Below, one piece after another: positions 26,901-35,129 of a stretch of DNA of 64,000 bases; the stretch's first letter is position 1; each line of letters opens with the position of its first letter. The DNA is from Oceanospirillaceae bacterium. GTDB lineage: Bacteria > Pseudomonadota > Gammaproteobacteria > Pseudomonadales > Balneatricaceae. Position numbers and translations under genes: made by a program. The stretch is taken from NCBI GenBank assembly GCA_013215375.1, contig JABSRB010000010.1, forward strand, positions 1 to 64,000, given 5' to 3'. Below the pieces are notes generated by a model, which did not search any database, was not told where the DNA came from, and saw only the letters and a list, made by a program, of their open reading frames with translations.

Positions 26901-27462
26901 GCCCCGCTGTATCTAGCAACACCGCCTCTTCACTAAACCACCAATCGCAATTTCGTGTACCCGCTACACCCTGCAAAGATGCACTGCCAAAGCGATCAGC
27001 CAGTGGGAAATTAAGCCCCGAATTTAGCAGCGCTGTGGTTTTACCACTACCCGGCGGGCCGATAATGATGTACCAGGGAAGATCATAGATACCAGCAGCG
27101 CCTTTTTTACCCGAGGTTTTTTTCATTACCTGCAAAGCTTCATCAAAACGCTCTTTGAGTTGTGCGACCTCTTCACTGGACTGTGCTTGGGTAGGATCTT
27201 GTGCGGCAACTGGCTGATCAAAACCACTGACCAAATCTGAATTAGCTTTATTAACTTTCATTTGGATACGCATGTTGTTGAGACCCCACAACACTACGAT
27301 GACCAATATCACCGCCAATCGCACGATTTCAGAGCGCAGTGGCACCTCCCCTGCAATCGCGATCATAGGCCCTACAAACCAGACCAAAATAGCCACTGCT
27401 AACAGCCCAAGCAGCGAGGTAAACCAACGGTTTTTGAATATTCCAAAGAGCTTTTTAAACAT
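23923..27462 (-). CDS. tssM: T6SS membrane-complex protein TssM (IcmF)
   Basis: A 1179-aa inner-membrane protein forming the trans-envelope channel with TssL and TssJ. Two membrane segments lie at residues 15-35 and 44-61 and a third near 450. Between them is the cytoplasmic NTPase-like domain with Walker A GPPGSGKT (135-142) and FLLDTAGRY-like EAVLLDTAGRYTT. The large periplasmic part ends in the beta-rich TssJ-binding domain (last ~150 residues). The start overlaps the tssL stop by one base (TAATG) and the stop lies three bases before tagF. Length is normal for the family. Confidence 0.96.
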   Translation of the reverse strand: MFKKLFGIFKNRWFTSLLGLLAVAILVWFVGPMIAIAGEVPLRSEIVRLAVILVIVVLWGLNNMRIQMKVNKANSDLVSGFDQPVAAQDPTQAQSSEEVAQLKERFDEALQVMKKTSGKKGAAGIYDLPWYIIIGPPGSGKTTALLNSGLNFPLADRFGSASLQGVAGTRNCDWWFSEEAVLLDTAGRYTTQDSHKEVDSAAWVGFLKLLKKHRSRRPINGAIVAISLADIFTQNEVQREQHLVAIKKRLQELDEHLGVQFPIYMMLTKCDLIAGFNEFFEDLSQEDRRQVWGVSFPFDPSAEYKNPIDSFMQEFDALLLRLNDRLLWRMQQERDPQRRALLFSFPQQMASMRDLLKNFLGSLFSDSRYDKSLLVRGVYFTSGTQQGAPIDRVMGSLSQTFGLSPQMLRPYEGQGRSYFVNKLMQQVIFNEAGLVGKNHRVEFKRQWLQHVTYGAVLTVTAVAILAWMTSLTRNEVYIYEFKDALAKYQGLNLSNNVAIDDYDLLLDRLNEVRALSRVYEPFAEGVPLLMGMGLYQGDKLTSAAQTLYQSELNRLLLPSIKHRLEQHLIGVDAGPDLKYEALKAYLMLGDKDKLDEEFLTLWMSFDWESVYPQNPEIQGQFQQHMAQMLALGIGEQQLDENIVASARLTLKSVPLSELLYGRVKRDYQAVDQTPFKLIDAMGPLGEKVFYRESGAPLDEGISSLFTKAGYHDFFKDKMNTVSRISSEENWVLDPKKEALSGPEVKQLKQQMQQRYFSDYNQNWDALLSDLRIKRFKNLSQATDILDTLASPNSPMKNLLQTTVINTSLFEEGLLDKAVGKVTGKDNKGRLSRLLLSATGGGSTVVVQHPEQQVDEHFALINGYIKKSEAGGAPIDQLYSLFAQLFGQFETMSVGIGADSLSAATEGVAGDLLTRMQSETTRMPEPVKSWMQQIMQNSRSVTMSGARGQINQIWQAEILPLCKKAIQNRYPFFKKSGRDIALLDFGKLFAPGGLIDAFFEDNVKPFVRVSANGRWSWKPIGNSYIGMSNNTLVQFKRAAGIRDAYFQLGGASPSVSFGLKPIFLDRDVKSFSLNLEGQQFRYRHGPARTHNARWPAPNSNNQLRVVFISNKNSKAASTIEGAWALFRLLDRSKIKVKSSNEVEATFSLKGFKSTWRLKANTVSNPFQTAQMHNFRCPNRL

Positions 27463-28457
27463 TAGTTATTCGCTCCCGTTGTGTCAGGCGTCACCCCAGG
27501 CACTAGCCCATGTTCAATTTCCAGTTGATTTACCTGCTGGTAAATAGGCGCTGTGCTAGTACTGACTATGTATCTAAATCCGCTATAAACCAGTAATAAC
27601 AGCAATCCGGCCAGTGCGATAACCACCCATAAAGGTACGTATTTCACTAGCACATTGCGCTTGTCTGGCACTCCTTGCCAGCGGGGTGACAGCTCCCTTT
27701 CAAAGTCACCGCGGGTCATACTGATAGAGCGATATAACTCATCTTGCACCGTCAACAACTGCGAGGCACCGCTTTCCACCACACCGTATTTCCCTCTAAA
27801 TCCAAACAGCAAACACAAGTAGATGAATTCTAGAATATGTAAATTGGTCGCAGTGTCGGGCTTGAGTTTATCCAGCACTAAAAAGAATTTCTCACCGCCC
27901 CAATTCTCGTTATGAAAGGTACTGAGTAAGGTCTGTGATCCCCAGTTGCTTTCACTGCCCCAGGGAGTTGACATAATATTTTCGTCCAAAAAGGTACAGA
28001 GAATATAACGTGCGGTAAGGGTGGTTTCCTGATTGATACCACTGGCTCTTGAACTGTCTTCAAACAGCCTTATCTGCTGAATAAGATCCGCTTTTAAGGT
28101 GCCTATATCTTGCTGAGAAACAGACTTTCGCAGCTGCGTTGCCAGTAATAACAAAGTGTAACTGTGGTCCACTAACGGGTTTAACCCCGAGCCTTTTAGC
28201 AAACTCAGTTTGTCCGCATTACCCCGCTGCGCACTAGGGTAGGAAGGCGCTCCAGCATGAGCACTCATGCTACTGCCCACATTGGCATCTAACTGACTTG
28301 GCGGTTGCTGGTAAGCAGGTTGTTGAGGTGCGGGCGGCGTATAACTTTGCTGCGCCGGCTGACTTGGCGCACCAGGCATAGGCTTTCGACCACCAGGGGC
28401 TGGCCTAATCACGGTACGATCATTATTATCACTTGAAAACGGATCATCCGAACTCAT
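27462..28457 (-). CDS. tssL: T6SS membrane-complex protein TssL (DotU/IcmH)
   Basis: A 331-aa inner-membrane protein. The N-terminal ~100 residues are Pro/Gln-rich and disordered and carry DRTVIRP with Thr15; in Agrobacterium the comparable TssL Thr is phosphorylated by PpkA and bound by the FHA protein. The DotU domain covers about 95-260 (FCTFLDEN-like CTFLDENIMSTPWG), and one membrane helix (LWVVIALAGLLLLLVYSGF) lies near the C-terminus. There is no OmpA-type peptidoglycan-binding extension. The ATG at 28457 follows AAGGAGG at seven bases, so the GTG one codon earlier is not used. It is separated from tssK by a 456-base block of repeats. Confidence 0.95.
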   Translation of the reverse strand: MSSDDPFSSDNNDRTVIRPAPGGRKPMPGAPSQPAQQSYTPPAPQQPAYQQPPSQLDANVGSSMSAHAGAPSYPSAQRGNADKLSLLKGSGLNPLVDHSYTLLLLATQLRKSVSQQDIGTLKADLIQQIRLFEDSSRASGINQETTLTARYILCTFLDENIMSTPWGSESNWGSQTLLSTFHNENWGGEKFFLVLDKLKPDTATNLHILEFIYLCLLFGFRGKYGVVESGASQLLTVQDELYRSISMTRGDFERELSPRWQGVPDKRNVLVKYVPLWVVIALAGLLLLLVYSGFRYIVSTSTAPIYQQVNQLEIEHGLVPGVTPDTTGANN

Positions 28458-28489
28458 CACCCAACCTCCTTGTTAAACGAATCTTAGAT

Positions 28490-28531
28490 TTTGGTCTTTG
28501 GTCTTTGGTCTTTGGTCTTTGGTCTTTGGTC
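28490..28531. repeat. Tandem heptamer array (TTTGGTC) in T6SS operon
   Basis: Six tandem TTTGGTC units, identical to those at the left window edge, lie between tssK and tssL. Confidence 0.9.
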
Positions 28532-28815
28532 GCAATTATTGCTCGCGCTGTACTTCCTAAAACCTTTTTCTACCACCGAGATCACAGAGGCGCTACGCTA
28601 CACAGAGAAGAGAGTTAACCCAATTTTATAATCTTTTCTCGGTGCTCTCGGTGTCCTCTGTGGTGAAACATATCCTTGGTCGTTGGTCGTAATTATTACT
28701 CGCGCTATACTTCCTAAAACCTTTTCTACCACTGAGGCGCTTCACTACACAGAGAAGAGAGTTAACCCAATCTTATAATCTTTTCTCCGTGCTCTCGGTG
28801 TCCTCTGTGGTGAAA
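28528..28815. repeat. Tandem duplication of a ~135-base intergenic repeat
   Basis: Copy 1 (28528-28668) and copy 2 (28685-28815) share nearly all their sequence, from GGTCGCAATTATTGCTCGCG to CCTCTGTGGTGAAA. Copy 2 lacks about ten bases around CACCGAGATCACAGAGG. Each copy has inverted ends (CTACCACNGAGG / CCTCTGTGGTG) and could form a hairpin. The family also occurs at 55-118. Confidence 0.85.
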
Positions 28816-28820
28816 AATAT

Positions 28821-28880
28821 CTTTAGTCTTTAGTCTTTAGTCTTTAGTCTTTAGTCTTTAGTCTTTAGTCTTTAGTCTTA
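28821..28880. repeat. Tandem heptamer array (TTTAGTC) upstream of tssL
   Basis: About eight tandem TTTAGTC units lie just downstream of the tssK stop. A partial inverted copy (CTAAAGACTAACGACT) follows at 28891-28906, so a fold-back hairpin between tssK and tssL is possible. Confidence 0.9.
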
Positions 28881-28916
28881 TGACCAACAACTAAAGACTA
28901 ACGACTCTTACCTCCC

Positions 28917-30251
28917 TTACCCCCTTATCGCCCACAGCTCCAACTTAAGCCCAGGGAATTCACCGCCTATATGGATAGCGATGCCGCCGGATTTTTGCAG
29001 TTGTTGCCACAGCTCGCCTACTTGCTCTAACTCAAAATAGACAAAGCCGGTGTGGTAGGGAATTTGTCGGGGTGCCACTGGCATCGGTCTTATTCTAATG
29101 CCCGGTAACTGTACGTTAACCAGTTGGCGTATCTGTTCAACTGGCCCAATTTTCACTTGAGTGGGGAAGCGTTGACGCACATCTTCAGTGGGAATATCTG
29201 CAGCCACTGCCAAGATAAAGCTCGCTTGTTGCAACAGTGCGGTATCGTTGACCACGGCAACTCTGATGCCAAACTTTCGCTCTTGAATCGGGATAGAGAC
29301 AGCCGACTGCTCCAGTACCATGCTTAGTGATTGGCGCAGGGCATCAAACACCGGCGCAAAGCTTAGTGCTAAGTTGTCGTGTTGATATAACTCAAACTCG
29401 TTGGCCAATTTATCATTAGCGGTGAAGGTCGCTAACTCACCTGCCAATGACACTAAGGTGCGATATAGCTCCTCTGGGTGTAATTTGTGCAAACTTAAAA
29501 AGTGACCGATCAACGGTATGTGTCGGTTGACACATTGCAATAATAAAAAGTCGGCAATTTCAGCTGCCCCGCCACGTCCAGAGACTACAATACGACCCGC
29601 TAAAGCGTCTGCACGGTGTTTTAACAAGCTAAACAGCTCTTTCAAAAACCCGACAAAATTGGCATCGCCCTGACAATCCAAACATGGCAGGATGTAGCTG
29701 GCATCCATTAACAAACTTTTGTCAGTGCGCAACTCCGTCAGCTTGGCTATGCCTATACAGCTGTAACCATCGCGATGTTCATCTTCACGCATCAGCCGCA
29801 AGCGCAATTTCCCGACTTGAATAGCAACGGTTCCGCCGCCAATAGAGGCGTTATCTGCCGCCTCATATTCATCGGGTGAATATCTCGCCATCGACTCACT
29901 GTCGGCATGATTATCAATATCTGCCGTGCCAGGCCTGCGCAGGGGAATGCACAAATAGATAATGCTCTCTTTCAACTCTGCGGGGATATCGATAGCCAGC
30001 GGCGCTTCATCATTATCAGGAATGCTGAAGGGAGTTCCATCTGGAAAGATGCCACAGGCTTTATCAATGGATATTTTACCGAGCCCCAGTAATTTTTCAT
30101 CCAATTGACACTCAACGACACCCCAGGAAAACGGGCGTAATATTGAGCTTCGCTGCTCCACCAAATTCTCGAAATATCGAGTATATTGCTGGTAATGTTG
30201 CGGCCTGAGAAACATCCCCTCTGACCAAATAACTCGAGCATTCTTTGACAT
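28917..30251 (-). CDS. tssK: T6SS baseplate protein TssK
   Basis: A 444-aa TssK, the trimeric baseplate piece joining the TssEFG wedge to the TssLM membrane complex. It is recognised from the start NARVIWSEGMFLRPQHYQQ, a family hallmark, and from the C-terminal LPGIRIRPMPVAPRQIPYHTG segment. Length is standard. It follows tagH by 56 bases on the same strand. The downstream gene tssL should be in the same operon, but 456 bases of tandem repeats and possible hairpins separate them, so transcription may be weakened there. Confidence 0.95.
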   Translation of the reverse strand: MSKNARVIWSEGMFLRPQHYQQYTRYFENLVEQRSSILRPFSWGVVECQLDEKLLGLGKISIDKACGIFPDGTPFSIPDNDEAPLAIDIPAELKESIIYLCIPLRRPGTADIDNHADSESMARYSPDEYEAADNASIGGGTVAIQVGKLRLRLMREDEHRDGYSCIGIAKLTELRTDKSLLMDASYILPCLDCQGDANFVGFLKELFSLLKHRADALAGRIVVSGRGGAAEIADFLLLQCVNRHIPLIGHFLSLHKLHPEELYRTLVSLAGELATFTANDKLANEFELYQHDNLALSFAPVFDALRQSLSMVLEQSAVSIPIQERKFGIRVAVVNDTALLQQASFILAVAADIPTEDVRQRFPTQVKIGPVEQIRQLVNVQLPGIRIRPMPVAPRQIPYHTGFVYFELEQVGELWQQLQKSGGIAIHIGGEFPGLKLELWAIRG

Positions 30252-30307
30252 TCAACACTCCCTATTGACATCAATGACAAATAAATTGTTATGCGACTAA
30301 CTTGCTG

Positions 30308-32035
30308 CTAACTATTTCGCTGGCTTTTTAACGCCTGCGAGATGTGCTTCACTTGTTCTTCGTACGCTCTAGCAAAGGCTTCGCCAAAGAGTACTTGAAA
30401 GGCATTGTCTGACTCAGCGACCTGATTTTTATAAAAATTTGCATAGTTACTCCAGGCATCAGACTTTTTTGTCATCGATTGCATAGCTGCTTTTAACATA
30501 CCGGCATTAGCGCCATCTGCGACAAAGTTTTCGGGTTGTAGCTGGTCCATTAACTGCGAAAACGCCGACTCCATTCCGGAGATCATGGCAATTTGGTGAC
30601 TGCGAATTTCAGCAATGCTCTCACGAATTGCCGCGGTAGAGTCGAGATAACCAGAACCTTTATTCAAAAATAGAATACGTAGCGCTTCATCCACGTTAGG
30701 GGCAAATTTCAACGGGTTATTTTCAATCGGTGCAATGGTGGTCAACGACATACGAAACTCGTTTTTAAGTTGCGAGCGCGCCTGCTGTAATGCAATTAAT
30801 CCCTGCAACATTTCGCGAAACAAACTGCCAAAATCACCCATTAACTGGCTTCTGTCCATGCCCTCTAAATGCCTTTCATCAATACCGGCACCTTGTAAAA
30901 ACAGCTTAAACATTTGATCATCTGCTACAGGCATCGACTGTGGCGACACTTGCGCTACTTTTTCTGCAATGGGCTGATTAACTGCAGGAGCAGCCTCCAC
31001 CGGAGATAGGGTAGGAATAGGAGTCTCAACTTTAGGCACAACGGGAGGAGGCTTTATCTCATCTGGCTGAGGATCCAACACAGCTGGGTTTGCAATTTGA
31101 GCAGCCGTCACTTCTGCTGTATTGCTACCAGCAAATGGATCGTGCTCTTCAACATCTGCTGTAATGAAAGGATCATCCAATTCAGGCTGCTCTGGGAACG
31201 ATGCTGGACCAAGACTATTTTCAACTTGGGAATCAAACGGGTCTTCAAATCTAGCCACTACTTGCGGTTTATTTATAACTGGGGGTGGCGTACGTGCAGG
31301 TATAGGTGCTGGCGATGAAGGAGCTGAAGACAAAGCCATAGGATCAAACCCAGAGGAGTTTGCTGGCGCTTGTGCCATTGAATCATTTGACTGATCAGAC
31401 TTGATTGAGTAGTCAGTAATATCCCAATCATCCGGTATTTGCTCGTCACTCGAAAAGCTGGACGCAGCAGCTTGTTTAACCTCTATGGGTATTTGCGGCG
31501 CACGAGCCTCTTGATGATGGATGCCTGGCGCAATGAACGGGTCGGAATCAGCACTGCTGTGATTGGAGGCACTGGCCCAGTCATCGACAAATTCAGGGTT
31601 AGAGGTTTGGCTACTCTCACTGGGGACAGCGACACCCCCTAAAGGGTCAAAATCAGGCACATTAATCCCTGAGTTTTCAGCGACATTCTCAATAACCGGT
31701 GCAGCTACAGGCACCTCACTGAGTGATACCATCAAGTCATAATCACCAAAGCGCAGCTTATCGCCTTGGTTCAAGGTAATGGAGTTACCTTTACCGATAG
31801 GGGTTAAAGTACTGCTAACAAAGATGCCGTTGGTACTGACATCGGTGAGATAAAAGAGTCCATCTTTAAAAAACACTTTGCCGTGATGGCTAGAGATGAT
31901 CCGCTCGGGATCAGGAAGTACCCAAAGATTATCTGAGGCGCGGCCAAAAGTACCACCGCTTTGGGCAAAGCTACACTGTGCTTGATCACCAAGTGACTGG
32001 CACTGGTAACTTGTAATTTTTAGGGTGACGAGCAT
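30308..32035 (-). CDS. tagH: T6SS FHA-domain protein TagH
   Basis: A 575-aa cytoplasmic scaffold. The N-terminal FHA domain (about residues 25-100) keeps the phosphothreonine-binding residues: GRASDN, SSHHGKV and STNGIFV. A long low-complexity Pro/Ser/Ala/Asp-rich linker (about 120-370) follows, then the helical C-terminal TagH domain (about 375-570). In other systems the FHA protein binds a phosphorylated partner (kinase or TssL) and licenses assembly. It is first in the tagH-tssK-tssL-tssM-tagF-pppA run and is divergent from tssJ across 770 bases. Confidence 0.93.
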   Translation of the reverse strand: MLVTLKITSYQCQSLGDQAQCSFAQSGGTFGRASDNLWVLPDPERIISSHHGKVFFKDGLFYLTDVSTNGIFVSSTLTPIGKGNSITLNQGDKLRFGDYDLMVSLSEVPVAAPVIENVAENSGINVPDFDPLGGVAVPSESSQTSNPEFVDDWASASNHSSADSDPFIAPGIHHQEARAPQIPIEVKQAAASSFSSDEQIPDDWDITDYSIKSDQSNDSMAQAPANSSGFDPMALSSAPSSPAPIPARTPPPVINKPQVVARFEDPFDSQVENSLGPASFPEQPELDDPFITADVEEHDPFAGSNTAEVTAAQIANPAVLDPQPDEIKPPPVVPKVETPIPTLSPVEAAPAVNQPIAEKVAQVSPQSMPVADDQMFKLFLQGAGIDERHLEGMDRSQLMGDFGSLFREMLQGLIALQQARSQLKNEFRMSLTTIAPIENNPLKFAPNVDEALRILFLNKGSGYLDSTAAIRESIAEIRSHQIAMISGMESAFSQLMDQLQPENFVADGANAGMLKAAMQSMTKKSDAWSNYANFYKNQVAESDNAFQVLFGEAFARAYEEQVKHISQALKSQRNS

Positions 32036-32501
32036 CGAGACTAGCTCCTAAACTACCTTGTCATTGAACCTAGATCCGGCAGTTGAATCACGAAAGTAAG
32101 CACAAGCTCTTGATGCACCAAGAAATCAGAAATTATTTTCATTACCAACCAGGTAACCACATCATTTTCTAATTTTCTTTGCACACCTATATCTTGCACT
32201 TCTTTTTCGCGCTCAATCGCCGAGTCTAGGTAGAATCAATCACCTAGAAAATCATCCTGATTTTCTACAACGCAGGCAACTCGCGATCAACTATAAAACA
32301 CAGCCAATTATTAGCTGTTTTCATAGGTAACTCTGTTTTTTACTCTGTGTTTAAAAACTAGCACAAAGCGTTGATTAAAACACCTGTTTAAGGCGACTAT
32401 TTCGAGACATAACTGCTTGAGTTTCAAATATGTGGATAGTTTCAAGATCGATGGCTAGTATTTCTATTTTTGCAGTGTAGAATCAAAAAGAGCAACAGGG
32501 A
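32036..32501. other. Intergenic region upstream of tagH
   Basis: About 470 bases without a gene; it should hold the promoter of the second T6SS operon. A perfect 10-base stem with a three-base loop (TAGAAAATCA-TCC-TGATTTTCTA) lies at 32245-32267, with no T run. No sigma-54 (-24/-12) site was recognised. Confidence 0.4.
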
Positions 32502-32667
32502 CTAGGAGCCTGTCCGAGAACAGACTAATCTACTGCGACCAAGTCTATTTAGTTAAAAGTAACGTTCATTATCGTTAAATAGCACGCTATTTGCCTCAAA
32601 TGATCGCTAATTTTTCCTCAAATAGCCTTGCTCTCGCTACGATCGCTGTTCTCGGACAGGCTCCTAG
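32502..32667. repeat. MITE-like element A, copy 2
   Basis: About 166 bases with near-perfect 20-base terminal inverted repeats (CTAGGAGCCTGTCCGAGAAC ... its complement). It is the better-preserved copy, inverted relative to 21114-21280. It has inserted between the divergent tagH and tssJ genes and carries no open reading frame. Confidence 0.88.
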
Positions 32668-32804
32668 ATTGATTTTATTTTTAATCATTGGCTTATAAGG
32701 TATGTATCCTTTTTGGCGATACGTGCCGAGCAGTAGCAGCTTTTTAAATCTGGGGTTATTTCAGAGTTAAACACGCAGGGCATACACACTGCACAAGGAG
32801 ATTT

Positions 32805-33284
32805 ATGCAAAATTTCAAGTATCTTTTCAAAGGATTGTTACTACTCATTAGCTTTGCCTTACTCACAGGTTGTGCTGGCAAAATATTCGAAGACAAACCC
32901 GCTACTCTCGCCGTTAACATTACTACCAGCGCCGATCTCAATCCTGATAGCGAAGGCCGAGCCTCACCGATCGTATTATATTTCTTCAATCTAAAAACAG
33001 ATAATGCCTTTATTAACGCCGCGTTTTTTGACTTATATGAAGACAGCCAAACTGCTTTAGGCGGTGATTTTATCGGTCAGCAAGAAGTGGAGATAGAGCC
33101 GGGTAGTAACTTGTTTTACCGAGATAATATATTAACCTTGGAAACTCAGTTTGTCGGCGTATTAGCCGCCTATCGCGATTTGGACAATGCAGTTTGGCAG
33201 GGCATTATCAGCACCCCAATCAACAGTAAAAAAGTAATTAACATTCAGCTGAACAAACTAGATATGAATATTATTGGCAACTAA
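32805..33284 (+). CDS. tssJ: T6SS outer-membrane lipoprotein TssJ
   Basis: A 159-aa lipoprotein with a signal peptide ending in the lipobox LLTGC (Cys23). The mature part is a small beta-sandwich of the TssJ type (LAVNITTSADLNPDSEGRAS, IVLYFFNLKTDNAFINAAF, then VGVLAAYRDLDNAVWQ, a strong family signature). It anchors the TssM periplasmic domain to the outer membrane. AAGGAG lies five bases before the ATG. It is the only T6SS core gene on the plus strand and ends at a bidirectional terminator. Confidence 0.95.
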   Translation: MQNFKYLFKGLLLLISFALLTGCAGKIFEDKPATLAVNITTSADLNPDSEGRASPIVLYFFNLKTDNAFINAAFFDLYEDSQTALGGDFIGQQEVEIEPGSNLFYRDNILTLETQFVGVLAAYRDLDNAVWQGIISTPINSKKVINIQLNKLDMNIIGN

Positions 33285-33304
33285 GTCAGCTGGCTTTAAA
33301 GACT

Positions 33305-33333
33305 AAAAAGCAGCTTTAATTAGCTGCTTTTTT
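33305..33333. terminator. Bidirectional terminator between tssJ and the 94-aa gene
   Basis: An 11-base perfect stem (AAAAAGCAGCT/AGCTGCTTTTT) with a TTAATT loop has A and T runs on both sides, so it can end tssJ on the plus strand and the minus-strand gene facing it. Confidence 0.9.
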
Positions 33334-33341
33334 GTCTGACC

Positions 33342-33626
33342 TTAATTCCCTGGCTCATATTTAAGTGCTGCCTCATCATCTGTTGAGTAAGCGTAACAGC
33401 CATCCCAACTAGAGCCTGACACTATAGCCACCAATTTAGTTTTACCGCTGGTAAATTTTACTTTTCCAAAAGCTACCAGCGAAGACTCACGAACCTTATG
33501 CTCATTCACATATTGGCTCCAAGCCTCCTTTTGCTGTTTCTCTATCAGCCCTTTCACGTCTCTGGCGCGTTTAAGCTCTTCCATTAAACGGTAGTAATCA
33601 ACATCTAATACTCTCGGCTGGCCCAT
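33342..33626 (-). CDS. Small hypothetical protein in T6SS island
   Basis: A 94-aa protein I do not recognise. The N-terminal half is helical and charged (YYRLMEELKRARDVKGLIEKQQKEAW) and the C-terminal half looks like two to three strands (LVAFGKVKFTSGKTKLVAIVSG, CYAYSTDDEAALKYEP). There is no signal peptide or membrane segment. The ATG at 33626 is preferred, but a GTG four codons upstream is possible. It lies downstream of the TIGR02270 gene and ends at a shared terminator. It could be a small accessory or immunity-like protein; nothing proves this. Confidence 0.55.
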   Translation of the reverse strand: MGQPRVLDVDYYRLMEELKRARDVKGLIEKQQKEAWSQYVNEHKVRESSLVAFGKVKFTSGKTKLVAIVSGSSWDGCYAYSTDDEAALKYEPGN

Positions 33627-33704
33627 ACAATCATCCACAAAATTCCATTTAGATACCTTTGATTCTACAGCAGATTAACGCAATATCCAGTATCAATTTT
33701 GTAT

Positions 33705-34958
33705 TCATCTCGCCAATAACTGCTGTTGTAATTTACCCTTAGCTCGCGTTTCAAAAAAAGCCTCACCCATTAACGCCAACTCTAGCGCTGCAGCACTTCG
33801 CTGGCGCTGATAGCCGCTAGTTAAAATAGCTAAGCAGTTACTTTCAGTAATGACCTCTCCACACAAATAGCGAGTTCCAGCCTTGAAGCTTTGCATATTC
33901 TGCTGCCACCAACTAGCAATAAGCACCGGATCAGGCCAAGGTAAATCCTCATCCGCGTCTAAGGTGACATCTTCATCTTCGGCATTTTCACTAGGGCCTG
34001 ATTCAAACCCCTCAGGCCTATCGCAATCTAAATCCTGATAGGCTAGGTCTACCCCAGTAATCATTGCAAAAGCTTCACCGCACACTCTTGCCAGCTCTGG
34101 TGTTTGCATATACTTCAAGATACCCGCTATCCAAAACGGATCACCGCTGATACCCGCGCCCTGCATTGCCAAGCGAAGCGTCTGCGGGTTTTTCGCCAAT
34201 AACTGTAATACGTTTTTTAGCGTATCCCCTGGTAATGCCCTAGCGATCAATTGCAATGCTGGCAAACTAAATTCGCTACCATTAATTACATGAAATTTCA
34301 GACTTTCAGCCCCATTGCTATCACCCAGCAACAATGCAGACCAGTTAGCCCAAAAGCTCTGTTGAGGATTTTCAGAGGCTCTAAACGGCGCTAACAGCCC
34401 CAATAAATCTTTACGCCCCAGCTCACCAATAGCACGCAAAGTACGACTCACTAACAACTCGTTTTTACTGGATAAAGCTTGAGTAATAACAGCACCTGGA
34501 TCAATACGTTTTAGAGCGCAAAGATGCATACCCAAACACAAATAATCCTGATCGTTAGCCTGCAAAAAACTATTCAATAGCCCTTGAGTATGTTCAATAT
34601 CATGCCAAGCAAGTGCCGAAATTAACGCTCTGTAATTAGGCGGGTTATCTTTGACTAAATCCAGTACTTGTTCCAACTGCTTACCATCTAAGCCGTTAAT
34701 CGCCAACCAAGCGGCGACAAAGATTTCTCCTGGCTCATTGTATTCAAGTGCCTGTTCAGCTACTTGCCAAGCGTAATCTCCGGCGACTTGTAAACCATCC
34801 AAATGGGCAGTTAGACGTTCATCTAATTCCGCTAAATCTTTGAGATCGTAGTGAGGTTCAGTGACGGCGGCATCGCGCTGCAGCCAGAGAAATGCAGCAT
34901 CTTCGACATGGCGATCGATGATGGTGGGAATTATGGCGATTGGTACTGGGTTATTCAT
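33705..34958 (-). CDS. TIGR02270 family protein
   Basis: A 417-aa helical-repeat protein of the TIGR02270 family, recognised from the start PIIDRHVEDAAFLWLQRD-like segment (IIDRHVEDAAFLWLQRDAAV) and LDERLTAHLDGLQVAG. The body is a run of HEAT-like pairs (ALSSKNELLVSRTLRAIGEL, LGLLAPFRASENPQQSFWANWSALLLGD). Family members occur in T6SS islands beside DUF2169/DUF4150 genes, consistent with its place here, and are thought to be accessory or adaptor proteins. No enzyme motif or membrane segment is present. Role in effector loading is inferred from context only. Confidence 0.8.
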   Translation of the reverse strand: MNNPVPIAIIPTIIDRHVEDAAFLWLQRDAAVTEPHYDLKDLAELDERLTAHLDGLQVAGDYAWQVAEQALEYNEPGEIFVAAWLAINGLDGKQLEQVLDLVKDNPPNYRALISALAWHDIEHTQGLLNSFLQANDQDYLCLGMHLCALKRIDPGAVITQALSSKNELLVSRTLRAIGELGRKDLLGLLAPFRASENPQQSFWANWSALLLGDSNGAESLKFHVINGSEFSLPALQLIARALPGDTLKNVLQLLAKNPQTLRLAMQGAGISGDPFWIAGILKYMQTPELARVCGEAFAMITGVDLAYQDLDCDRPEGFESGPSENAEDEDVTLDADEDLPWPDPVLIASWWQQNMQSFKAGTRYLCGEVITESNCLAILTSGYQRQRSAAALELALMGEAFFETRAKGKLQQQLLAR

Positions 34959-35060
34959 CGGTTAGCTCATCCTTGGGCTGATCGGTTGGTTTTATAGATG
35001 GTATTTAGCTGAAGGTAACAGCTGAGCCTAAAGATAGACTTTAACCTGATTCCTTCTTAT

Positions 35061-35129
35061 CAATTTACTCTGACCCCATTGATTTGTGACCCCATTGATT
35101 TGACCCCATTGATTTGACCCCATTGATTT
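35061..35129. repeat. Four-copy 14-base repeat (GACCCCATTGATTT)
   Basis: CAATTTACTCT leads into four copies of GACCCCATTGATTT (35072-35085, 35088-35101, 35102-35115, 35116-35129). Single copies or variants recur at 35311-35337, 36027-36053 (inverted), 36147-36165 and 36373-36393. Such words are often found around REP-associated (IS200-like) transposase genes, though none is present here. The rest of 34959-35336 has no convincing gene. Confidence 0.85.

Noticed and set aside
32036-32804. tRNA or small RNA gene upstream of tssJ
   Set aside because: No cloverleaf, T-loop consensus or terminator-bounded transcript was found; the space is explained by MITE-like element A and promoters.
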